A stretch of 64,000 nucleotides of DNA from Piromyces finnis (taxonomy: Eukaryota; Neocallimastigomycota; Neocallimastigomycetes; Neocallimastigales; Neocallimastigaceae): contig MCFH01000004.1 of assembly GCA_002104945.1 (NCBI GenBank), forward strand, positions 1,030,001 to 1,094,000. Reading direction: 5' to 3'. This document shows, piece by piece, positions 1 through 13,094 of this stretch. A model generated the notes under the pieces. The model ran no database searches. It had not been told where the DNA came from and saw only the letters and a program-made list of their open reading frames with translations. Both the position numbers and the translations under genes were made by a program. The first letter of the stretch is position 1. Every line of letters begins with the position of its first letter.

Positions 1-1270
1 TAATATTACATTAATAGTTAATAAATGTGGTATTATCTATTGATTTATTTTAAATATATTCTATAAATATTAATATTTGATTATACCCATAATAATTTTT
101 ATCATTAAACATTATATGATCTATATATCATCATCATCCATTTTTTTTTTTTAATGGAATATTTAATTTTATATTAATATATATAGTTAATATCAAGGAC
201 ATATTAAAAGAAGTAATAATGTTTTATAGATTTACCTGGGTAGCATCTTGTAATATCTTTTAGAATGATTTCATCAATTGGTAAAGGATCAGAATTACAT
301 AAATCCTAAAATTAACAGCATCAAAAAATTTTTAATTATCATTGTTAATCAAAATTTTAAATTATATAATTATAACAAGTTTTTTTTTTTTTTTTTTTAA
401 AATTTTACATAATAAAGATTCTTCTTTTTTATATTTTCAGTTCCTGCCAAAGTTGACCATACGTATCCTCTAAATGATTGGGGTATTCCATCACGACAAT
501 ATTTTTCTAACTAAATAAATTTTTATTGATAATATATATATATATATTATTAAAATTATTAAAGAAATTATATATTAAAAATTAATAAGTTATATTAATT
601 ATTTTAAGTACCTCTGGTAATTTATCACACATTCTGCATGAACTTTCTGATACTATTTTTGGTTTATAGCTGTCCCAATTACCCAATGAAAAGTTTTTAA
701 ATAAATTAATCCAGTAATTCTCTTTTTTCTTTGTATTACCGCTCTCAATACTGATTAATATATATGTATATATATATTAATTGTATATTAAAAAAATTAT
801 TATTTTTTTTTTAATAACAATAATTAAAATTTTATTATTTTCATTATTTATGTAGCGTACTTGTAGGTTCTTTTGTGAAATACATCATTTATTATAAATC
901 CATATTCATCTGTTTTTAATTTTTCGTATTTAGAAGTATTGATATCATTACTGTTTTCACCTTTTTCTGAATTAGAATCTGAATTTATATCAACACTTTC
1001 TAAACTACTACTACTATAAGTATGTTTTTGATCTTCGGTAATATTAATTTCATAAAATTCTTCTTCCTCTGATAGGGCATAAACATTTTCTGTTAATTCT
1101 GTAAGTGATCCATAGGATAAAGAATTTTCATCATCTTTTCTATATAAATGTTTTTTTTGACTATAACTTTTATTTAAATTTGGCTTAAACACTCGTTTAG
1201 TTTGACTAAATTCTTTATTATTTTTTAAATTATTTTTTAAAGAAATACTAAAGGATTGTTCGAAATCCAT
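1..1270 (-). CDS. TBC-domain Rab GTPase-activating protein, N-terminal part (runs off the left edge)
   Basis: TBC proteins act on Rab GTPases in membrane traffic by supplying a catalytic Arg and Gln. Four exons can be read on the minus strand: 861-1270 (start ATG at 1270), 612-750, 409-510 and 236-305, all with GT...AG junctions in a consistent frame. The first ~140 residues are Ser/Glu/Asn-rich and end in DEYGFI, typical of the segment just before a TBC domain. Later exons carry CRDGIPQSFRGYVW, the start of the TBC fold (R-x-G-x-P...R-x-x-W), and DPLPIDEIILKDITRCYP, matching the conserved I-x-x-D-x-x-R motif before the catalytic Arg. The catalytic arginine finger and glutamine finger lie beyond position 1, so activity cannot be judged. 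Family is clear from these motifs; the particular Rab substrate is unknown. Confidence 0.85.
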
Positions 1271-2084
1271 TTTAAAAATATCTTTTATATCTTTTGTTTT
1301 TATCCAATAAATATAATATTTTAATTATACATAAATTGAGTAATTAAAACTAGTTATTAAAACTTTTAAAAATAGTAAGAAAAGATATTTAAAATAAATA
1401 AATAGAGAAAAAAAAACATTTCATTGTATTTTATTAAATCTAAAAACTTTATAAAATTTATAGTTTTTTCATCCACAGTTCTGTTTTAAAAAAATTGTTT
1501 TTTTTTTTTTCTTAATCAGAATTTAAAAAAAATTATTTATTTTTAATATAAAGTTTAATTATTATAAAAAATTTATTTTATTTCACAAATTCATTTTTTT
1601 TAATTTTTAAAATTTTGGTTGTTGTTAATAAATAAAAATATAAATATGTTAAGAACAAATAAACAAAGGTTTAGTATAAAGGTAAATGAATGAATAATTA
1701 AATTTAAAATATAAATTAAAGTTTTGCTGCTACTACATTCTTCTTACGTTCTAAAATGATAAAATAAAGTTTATAATTTAAGTATAGATATGAAAGTTTT
1801 TCTATAATGATAAAGTTTTTTAAATAAATATTAAAGGTATATTATTTTTATTTTTCATTGATTTTTTTTTTTTTTTTATCAAATTCTAACATTACTGTTT
1901 TAATGAAATTTAATATTTTTTTTTTATTTGAATATGAAATAAATTACAATAGTTGATATAACGTAAAGATAATAATTAATATTATTTTTTAATAATTTGA
2001 TAGGTTTAAATAATAGTAATGAAATTCCATTTAAATTAATGTTATAGTCACTTTTTAAATATTGCTAATTTAGATTTAAAAGTT
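1271..2084. other. Intergenic spacer between the TBC gene and IWR1
   Basis: AT-rich spacer dominated by A/T homopolymer runs. The only oddity is a short, more GC-rich stretch at 1716-1750. On the minus strand it follows a good AG acceptor and ends in a stop codon (reads RKKNVVAAKL). No partner exon was found. Confidence 0.6.
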
Positions 2085-3903
2085 TTAATAACCGTAATCA
2101 TTATCATAATCCCCTGCAGTATATTCAAAATTATTATAAAATCTATTTCTATTTTGTTTATATGGATAGTATGAGCCTCTAAAATCGTCATAATCATTTT
2201 CATAATCGTCGCTATCATCAGAGTCATCATCTTCTTCTGATGAATATAAACCTCCTTCATCTTCTGATGATGATGGATATTCATTTTGATAATAATCCTC
2301 AGCTATTTAAATATATAATAATTTTATATATTTAATTATAGTTAATATTATTTTCAATTATATGCATAAAAAAGATTTTGTATAATTTATAAAGGATATT
2401 TTACCATTTGAATCTTCTGAATCATAACTACTATTATCATCTTCATTATAATCATATATATTATTATCTAATTCTTCCCAAATTCTAATTTTTATAAAAC
2501 CATTTATTTATTGTTATTAAAAAAAAAAAAATAAAATTAAAATTATATAAAAGAAATTATATTTATATATATTAAATATATATTTACAAATCAGCTGCAA
2601 CATCGTTTTCTGTTAATTTGTCTGAATCAACTGGAATATATAAATCATAAACATAGTTATCTTGGGAATCATCATTATCTTCAGCACTGGTGTTATTATC
2701 ATTTGATACTTTGTGTTGATAATAAAATTATGCAACAATGGAAAATATTTAATACAAATCTTTTAATACAAATTTTGTTTAAAATGCTTAGAATACTGTG
2801 TTGGTTACCTTGTAAATATTCTTTAATCATTTTATTAAAGTTACACATAAGTTCTTCTTCTTTCTTACTTCCATAATATAGGCTGTAATGAATAAATATA
2901 TATTAATAACAATTTGGTATATATATTATATTATTATTATAATTTGATATTTTAATTATATATATATAAAATAAATACCCTTCTAAACTATCTTCTTTAA
3001 CAACATCATATAATTGATATTCATCTTCATCATTATCATTACTATAATAATGGTAAAAAAAAAATAATAGGTAAAATATAAATATTCATATTAGTTACTT
3101 TTTATTAATAACAATATTATTTAATATTTACGTTTTCATAGCTCTATTTTTTGTAATGACTTTATATCTTGCTGCTTTAGATTCTTTCTATAAATTAGTA
3201 TAAAATAAAAATAAAATAGATTTCATAAATTTTAAAAAATACTTTTAACTAATAGATAATTAAATATATATATATATATATATATATCCGCATTTATATA
3301 CTAACAATTTTTTTTTCCATTAATTCATTTTTTGCTGCTTCTAATCCACTTGATTTTTTTTCAATATCAATATTAGTTAAATGTTCCTATAATTATTTTT
3401 TAGTAAATATTGGATAATATATTAATATCAAGTTTAAAGTTTTTATATTTAAAATTATTATTTATTTAAAATACTTTTAATTTCTTTGCAGCTTCTTTAT
3501 CTCTAAATGTTTGAAAGTCAAAACTATCAGCAAGTTTGAAGACTAGTTTTAAATTTAAGATTAAACAATTTTTTAAAAAAAAAAAAATTAAGATTCATAC
3601 ATTTAATTATTAGAGCTTTTAAACATATTAATTACCTCTATTTGGATTTGCTGTTTTTCTTACTTTTTTTCTTTTTAAATCATCTTCGTTTTCATTTATA
3701 ACTATTTTTACATATTATTATATATAATATTTATTAATGTTATTGGTGAAATACTCAATTATTCTCGAGTTGCCTAATATTTATTCAATTTTCAGCATAT
3801 ATTTACTTAAAGTATTTGGAGATTCCTCGGTTCTTTTTCTTTTGATACGTAATACTGTAAAAGGTAATTCACCATTATTTTCAATTACTTTTGTACTTTC
3901 CAT
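2085..3903 (-). CDS. IWR1: Iwr1/SLC7A6OS-like RNA polymerase II nuclear import factor
   Basis: Iwr1 binds assembled RNA polymerase II in the cytoplasm and carries a nuclear localisation signal for its import. This gene has about nine small exons on the minus strand, from ATG at 3903 to TAA at 2085-2087. The N-terminus contains PFTVLRIKRKRTEESPNTL, which matches the VLRxKRKR opening of SLC7A6OS proteins. The C-terminal half contains the Iwr1 signature: YVYDLYIPVD (exon near 2585-2710), then YDSEDSNAEDYYQNEYPS split across an intron near 2300-2400, then an acidic Ser/Asp-rich tail ending in a Tyr/Gly/Asp-rich segment. Protein length is about 290 residues. It lies in a run of four minus-strand genes with separate spacers. 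The family call rests on both end motifs; individual internal splice sites were placed by eye. Confidence 0.88.
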
Positions 3904-4303
3904 GTTATTTATATAATTTTAATTGATATTATTTATATTCTATTTAAATAGTTATACTTTTTTTTTTTATTATTATTATAATTATTTCAATTTTAAAGAT
4001 TTATAAATATCTTATTTAAAACTAGCTTCTTTGTATATATTAATTGTAGTACAATAAAAATAAAAAAAAAAAATAAAAAAAAAAAAATAATAATAAAATT
4101 TAAATTTTGATTTATAAATTTATTATAATATATTATAATATATTATTTATTAAATTATTTTAAAGTTTTTTTTTTTTTTTTTTTTTTAATTATAAAAGAT
4201 AAATTACACAAAATAATCGAAATAGAAATAAAATGAATTTGGAAAAGATTCTTATAAAGAAAACAGAGGGAAAAGTATTCAAAAATAGTATTTTTCTATA
4301 TCA
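3904..4303. other. Intergenic spacer between IWR1 and the HAUS1-like gene
   Basis: A/T homopolymers with a short TATAATATATTATAATATAT palindromic stretch near 4122-4142. Presumably holds the IWR1 promoter and the downstream gene's 3' end. No gene seen. Confidence 0.6.
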
Positions 4304-6171
<1,868 letters not shown>

Positions 6172-6759
6172 TTATATATTTCAAAATTCTCTTTCTCTCT
6201 TTGTTATTATTATATTTAATTTTAATTGCTTTCACCATAAAAATTATTAATATTTATAATTATTTTTTGTTAAACTACCAATAAAATATTTATTATTATT
6301 AAAAATTAATTTTATTCTGTATTAGGAATATTTAAAAATATATTTTACATTTTTTTAACACTTTTATACATATATTTTATTTTTATTTATTGCTTTTTTT
6401 TTTTTTTTTATGTGTATTATTTTATTTTTATTAATTTTTTTTTTTTAATAAGTTATGGGCGCTAAAATATGGTTTATTTAAAAAAAAAAAAAAAAGTGAA
6501 TTTAAATAACGAAATTAAATACAAAATTTCATTTATAAAGTTAAAATTAAAATAATATGAAATAAAATAAAATGAAATTAAAAAATTAAAAAAGGAATAA
6601 ATGATGAAAAAAAAAAAAAGTATACATATATATATAATAGATTATGAGAATTATTATTATTATTATGTTTGAAAAAATTACATCTTGAATTAAAAAAATT
6701 CAACTTTTTAACAATACAATAGAATAAAAAAAAATTTTTTTTTTTATGTTTTATATATT
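6172..6759. other. Intergenic spacer between the HAUS1-like and BET-GATA genes
   Basis: AT-rich sequence with several poly-A and poly-T runs. No open frame or RNA gene was recognised. Confidence 0.6.
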
Positions 6760-9595
6760 TTACATAAATTGATTTGGTTCACTGTCACTATCACTTGTTT
6801 CATCCTCTGAATCACTGGATTCAACACTTGATTCATCACTACTGGTTTCTTCATTTTTGTTTTCTTTCTTTTTACTACACTTTGGTTTTGAAACTTTTTT
6901 AACATAATTATACAATTTATATAATGTAGCTGGATCAATCGTTTCTATATCCAATTCTATTTCTTCTTGAGAATCTTTTATATCTGGTATTGAACTTCTA
7001 ATAATATCAACAACACCACTGATTTTTTCTTCTGATAAATAATTAATCATTTCACTTAATTCTTTTTTCTGATTATATGTAATCTCAGCAACCTTTGGTT
7101 GCTTTGACTTAGCTCCTCTTCCTATTTCTTTATTCTTTCCCTTGGCTTTTGTTTTTGTTTTTCTTTCTTTTTTAAGTGGTGGATTAATTCTATTTTTCAT
7201 CTTAATAGGTATTTCTTCTCCTTGGTATATTTTACCTCCTTTCCATTTCACACCACACTTATTACAAAGTGTTCCTTTACCATTAGGACCTCTACGCCAC
7301 ATTGGAGTGTCCGTATCACCACAATATTCACAGACTCTTTTAATATCATAAGAATTTTCTTTACTAATTTCTTGGGTTCTTTTCCTTCCTTTCGTTTCAG
7401 TCTTTATTGTTCGTTTATTTACCTTTTTTATTACTTTTTGAGAAATCTTACTTTTCTTTTTTGATGTTTGTATTTCATCTTCTAAATCATCTTCTTCTAA
7501 TTCTTTCACATCTGGAATGTATGATTTATTTAATTTTGATTTACTTGACCTTCTTTTTAATAATTTATTTGTATTATTAGTTAAAAGGTTAGTCTGATTT
7601 AATAATTCCTCAATATTATCTGATTCCGATTGATAATCATAACTATTAATATTTAATGATTTTGCTAAACGCTTAGCTTTCTTTTTCAATTGTCTAGCTT
7701 TAGATTGTACTTGCAAAAGTTCCAATTGCTTTGTTACATTTTGTAAGCATATAGTTAAATTATTAATTTGTCTTTCAACTAAATCATCAACAGGATCCAT
7801 TGAATAAATTTGATCTGATGTGAGTGTTGGTATTTTTGTTAAGCTTTTAAATAATTTTGATTTAGACGATTTTTTACTTATACTTCCCGTTTGTGTTGTA
7901 ATTTTCCTAATTTTTGAATGTGAATCTTTTGATTTCATTCTCGATAATACCTTACGACTAGCCCGTATTAATGAATTTGTCTTGCGTCTTAAACTATCTG
8001 CGTCATTTTCAACAAATTCATCATCATCATCATCTTCTTCTTCTTCATCTTCGTCTTCATAATCTTCAATTTCACTTTTTCCTTCTTCTAATTGCTCTTC
8101 TGAATCTATTTCTTCTACATCATCTTCTTCAACATCATTTTCATTTTTAATTTGATTCTTTTTATTTTTTACCTTTATTGAATCTAAAATATTGGTAGCA
8201 CGTGTTGTGGCAATTAACTTTTTAATGGTGGTTTTAGTAGTTATATTGGGTTCTTCTGATTTAATAGATTTTGATTTTGAAAGATGAATAATTTCTTTTT
8301 TATCATTAGATTCATCATTTAAACTTTTACTTAAATTTTCTTCCTTTGTATCTTCATTGGTATATTTATGTACAACTTTCATTTTTTTTGGTAAATGATA
8401 TTCAGGTTCTAAATGCTGAACAGCTTTAATTTGTCTTTTGGGTCTTTTATCTTTAATATTTAAACCATTATTTTCATCCTCATTTAATATTTTAAGTGAT
8501 GCTTGAACCTCGGGTGATAATCTTCTCAATTGTTCAATAAAATAATCATTTAATGCCAATCCTGCAATATGAACCGGATTTTCGGGTGGATTATAGGTAA
8601 AACAATTATTAAACATTAGCTGAACATCACAAATATATTCATTAATATCTTTATACTTGTTATTTTTTATTTTTGCCATAATTGTTGATAAATCCATAGG
8701 ATGTTTTATTATAATTAAATAATCTGGTATATTTAATAATACAGGATCTACTGGTTTTAAAAATGGAAATGATCTTGGATGTAATTGAAGAGAACGAGTA
8801 ATATCTGTACATATATTGATTTCACTTCTTGGCATTTTATGACTTTTCTCTTTTTCATTGGGATTTACTTTATTTATATTATCAACTTTTACTATTACCT
8901 TATTACAATCAGCTTTTTGTACTTTTGAAGAATCATTATTAATTATTTCGTCTTTACTTTCATTTTCAACAAATTTTGTTGACTCGTCTTTTTCATTGTT
9001 TTCGTTTTCTCTATTTAACTTTTCTTTATCATTATTAATATTTATATTATTATTATTATTTATGTTGGTATTATTATTATTATTTTTCTCTTTTTGAATA
9101 ATTTCTTTATTTTCATTTATATTTTCACTTAAATCCTGATTGCTTTTGTTTCTATCTGATTCTATGATATTTTCTTTATTTTCAATTTTATTTATGTCAT
9201 TTGAATTATTTTCTTCTATTTCAATATTGTTTGTATTTAATTCAACTTTTGAATCCGAAATATCATTTTTTATATTTATTATTATTTCACTTGAATTTTC
9301 ACTTTTTTTATCAGGTATGTTAATCTCTTTTTATATTTTTTTAAAAATACATAATATATATATTTATAGATTAAATTAATATTATTGTTAAATTTATTTA
9401 AAAGTAAACCAATTTAATATAATATTTATTACCTTTTTTCAAATTAATCTGTGGTGTATCTGGAGGTGATAATATATTTGGTTTTATATTTTTTAAATGA
9501 ATTTTTGTTTTTTCAGGTATACTTTTTATTTGATTATCTACAGTTTCATTTTTCTCATTAGTGTTTATTGGTGTTGGTTCTTCCTCTATAGACAT
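6760..9595 (-). CDS. BET-type bromodomain protein with an internal GATA zinc finger and ET domain
   Basis: Two exons (9433-9595 and 6760-9326, joined G|AG) encode about 909 residues. Residues ~60-215 are a charged, Asn-rich low-complexity region. A bromodomain follows at ~226-323: SFPFLKPVDPVLLNIPDY, then KHPMDLSTI, then CFTYNPPENPV. The Asn in FTYN is at the acetyl-lysine-binding position, and the shelf is FPF instead of the WPF of animal BETs. An acidic stretch (~475-490) and a Lys/Arg-rich coiled segment come next. At ~720-745 there is a GATA finger, C-x2-C-x18-C-x2-C, containing TPMWRRGPNGKGTLCNKCG. At ~808-883 is an extraterminal (ET/NET) domain with LSEEKISGVVDIIRSS and ELDIETIDPATLYKLYNYV. 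The protein ends in the Ser/Glu/Asp tail usual for BETs. Yeast Bdf1 and animal BETs have two bromodomains and no GATA finger. It is probably a nuclear chromatin reader that can also bind DNA; that combined role is inference. Confidence 0.9.
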
Positions 9596-11001
9596 TATAT
9601 ACTATTCTTATATATGAAATAAAATATATTTAGTTTTAATTAATTATAACTAAATAAAATTTGAAAATGTATTTCTTATTTATATTTATTCTAAATTTAT
9701 AGTTCAAAGAAAAAGTTTATGATCATATAACCATTTAACCCTTTAAAAATATATACATAATAAATATTATTTATTATAATAATATTTATATTGAATTTTA
9801 GTTATTGAATATATTATCATTTTATTCTAAATAAGAAAGTGATAAAAAAATGTTTTTTCTCAATCGAATTAATAATTTTTTAAATAATTATAAAATCATT
9901 TTGTGAAATTTAATTTTTCAGAAATTTTATAAACAATTTTTTCCGGCCGGTTTTATATTTAAGATTTCAATTTATTTTTTTATAATCAATATCCGAATTA
10001 TTTATATTCCTGTTTTTAATACAATATACTTTGATAATGCTATTTGAAATTTACATTTTAATTGAGAGATTTTATTTTACCAAAGAGCAAAATTTAAAAT
10101 TGAACAAAAAAAATTCTTTTTCTTTCTGCTCAATATCTTTTAATATTTATATTAATATTTTTTAAAAAAAAAAAAAAAAAAAGTGAAATTATTTGTCTAT
10201 TTATATAAAAATATATGTAATTAAAATATATATAATAATAATATAATGATAATATATAATCATTATATTGTTAATATATTTAAAATAAATTTTATTTTTC
10301 TTTAAATAAATTTGAAATTTATCTATTGTATTCTTTCAATATTAATAAATTTCCAAATGTATATTTTAATTTAATCATATTACTATGCATATTACTTTGA
10401 ATACTTTAAAAAAAAAAAAAGAATAATACCTACTATACTACTATCAATAATATGAAATTACCATGTAGTAATAGAATTTTCAGTAATAATAATGGTGGTA
10501 ATAGTAATAATGTTATTAAAAATATTATTAATAATTAATAATAACAATAGGAATAGAATTAATAAAAATATAATTTATATATCATATTTTATCAAATAAA
10601 AAGAATCAAAATTTATGGTGTTTATTAAGATAGAAAACCATAAATTTTAATGTATATTTAATGAATCTTTTTTCTTTATAAAATTGATACATTAAATACA
10701 TTATTTTGATATTTGGAATGTATGATTGGCTTATGTTGTTGTATTGATTGGAACAATTTCAAGATTGTATTAAGTTTTAATACCTGGAAATTAGAAATTA
10801 TTTAAAAAAAAAAAACAAGTTTTTAATATAAATTATCAATAATATATATACTAGTATATAATTAATATTATTTATATATATTCATATATATTTTAATACA
10901 TTAATACAAATTTAAAAAAAAAAAAAAAAATATAAAATAAATAGTTTTTCTTTTATTTTTAAAAAAGTTGATTTTTATTTAAATAATCGGTAATAAATAA
11001 A
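9596..11001. other. Divergent intergenic region between the BET-GATA gene and RPB8
   Basis: Shared upstream region of two divergent genes, 1.4 kb, very AT-rich. A small GC patch (CCGGCCGG, near 9953-9960) is the only notable composition change. A 28-codon Asn-rich frame at 10452-10538 has no support as a gene. Confidence 0.55.
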
Positions 11002-12039
11002 ATGGAAAGTCAAGATAATAAATTATTTTCTGATGTTTTCGAAATTGTCGAAAAAGATAAGGGTGGTAAAAAATTCGATAGAGGTATATATCAAATTAAT
11101 AAAAAAAAAATAAATTTACAAAATTTTTATAAAATCTTATATTTTTTTAAACAATCATTAAAATGAAGATCTTATATATTCGAAATAACAAATTAATTAT
11201 TCCAATAATAAAATCTTTACAAGATATAATCAAATAGAGTCGTTAATATTAAAGTATGCTTTTATTATAAATTAACATTAATATCATATTAATATTGAAT
11301 AAGGATATAAAAATAATCCAAATTAATTTTAGTAAAATTTAAAAAAGACCATTAGTTCAAAATTTTAAAATTTTGGTTCAATTCAAATGAATTATATAAT
11401 TCAATTATTTTATTTCATAAAAAAAAAAAAAAAAAAAAAAGCGGATAACATATCTAGTTACAAAATATAAAAGAATAAATAGTGGAAGCATACTTATTTA
11501 TTTATTAAATAATTCTTAATATTTCAAAATTTAGTATTTAGAATTTTAATAGTAATATTTTATTTAATATTCTTTATATCTTATAATTATATTAAAAGTA
11601 TCCAGAATTCAAGGTAGAAGTGAAAATTATGAAATGGATCTCACTTTAGATGTTAATACTGAAATATACCCAATTGAAATCGGTGATAAATTTGCTTTAA
11701 TGTTAGCTTCATCTTTATCCCTTGATGGTGCTGAAAAAACTGAAATTTGGAGAGAAGATTTAAAAGACAGTTTAGCTGATGATTATGAATATGTTATGTA
11801 CGGAAAGGTTTTCAAGTATGATGATTCAAATGGTTCTAAAGTGTAAGTTGAATATATTAAAGGATTTTGATGTTTTACTTCCTATAATAATAATGTATTG
11901 TTTATCTAAAATAATATATGTTTACAGTTCAATATATATTTCTTATGGTGGTCTTTTAATGTGTTTAGAAGGAGATTATCGTCATTTACAAAACATCGAA
12001 GTTGGAAAATTCATATATTTACTCATGAGAAAAAGTTAA
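11002..12039 (+). CDS. RPB8: DNA-directed RNA polymerases I, II and III subunit RPABC3 (Rpb8)
   Basis: Rpb8 is a small oligonucleotide-binding-fold subunit shared by the three nuclear RNA polymerases. Three exons: 11002-11083, 11599-11842 and 11928-12039, with phases that join exactly (G|TA, GT|T), giving 145 residues; the animal protein is about 150. Diagnostic stretches are GKKFDRVSRI across the first junction, then MDLTLDVNTEIYPIEIGDKF, then YEYVMYGKVFKYDD, and SIYISYGGLLMCLEGDYRHL near the end. The family normally ends in YLLMKK plus a few residues; this one ends YLLMRKS. The ATG at 11002 is preceded by an A-rich leader and is the only start giving the conserved N-terminus. The 515-bp first intron is long for this window. 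Confidence 0.98.
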
Positions 12040-13094
12040 ATAGATATTAAGGAAATATCAAAATTAATATAAAAAAATTTTTAGAAAGCATTTGAAACAA
12101 AGTTTTAGTATACTAATTTATTAACATTTATTTATATAATCATTTAATATTTTAAAATTATTAAAAAAAATATGTTATTTTAAATTCAAAATAAAATTAC
12201 TATTAAAAATAAAAATATAATTTGAAATAGTGTTATTATTATAATAATTAGTGTGTTGATATTTATGAATCTTTAGAAATTTTTTATTTTATTTTATTAA
12301 TTTTTAAATTTTTAACGTAAACACGTGAATATCACTATTACATAATAAAAGTGTAGTTATTTTAAATATATGTAATTATATCATTAATATAAATTAATTA
12401 AATACAATTTTTTTTTTTTTTCAATCCTATTAAAATTGAAATTTAATTATTATCACTATATACCTTTTTTAATAAACGAAGAAGAAAAGAAAAAAGAGCA
12501 AAATCAAATAAAATATACAATTTAAAAGTGAATTTATAAATATTTAAAATAAAATTATTTAAAAAATAATAATTCCTTTTTTCATCTTTTCTTCTTTTTA
12601 ATAATTTTTATATAAATTTAATAAAATTTTTTATTTTTTTTAATTGTAATTGTTCCATCAATAAATTACTTTTAATTCAAAACTAATAATATAAAAAGGT
12701 AATTTATAAAATATAAAATTTGTTTTTATATAACACATATAGAATTATAAAATATAAAAAAAATAAAAAAATAAAAATCTATATTCAATTTTTTATGCAA
12801 TTTTATTATTATTGTTGTTGTTGTTATTTATGAAAAAAAAATTATTAAAATTAAAAAATTTAAATTTTTTTATTTAATATTTAATTTTTAAAATTTTCAA
12901 TACATTTTAACCATTTTATTATCATTATTCTTTTTAAATATATGTATATATATATATATAATTTTTATGCATACTGAATACTCTATTCATATACAATAAA
13001 TTTTTCATATCAATACTCAAAAAATAAAATGAAATATATTAAAATTATAGATCCTAAGATTTCAAAATAAAAAAAAAAAAATTATAATAAAAAG
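12040..13094. other. Intergenic spacer between RPB8 and SF3B3
   Basis: About 1 kb of A/T-rich sequence, with a short (GTT)n run near 12813-12826 and (TA)n near 12949-12961. It holds the SF3B3 upstream region. No gene seen. Confidence 0.6.

Noticed and set aside
7142-8062. Plus-strand open frames opposite the BET-GATA gene
   Set aside because: They are antisense shadows of a gene with clear domains on the minus strand.
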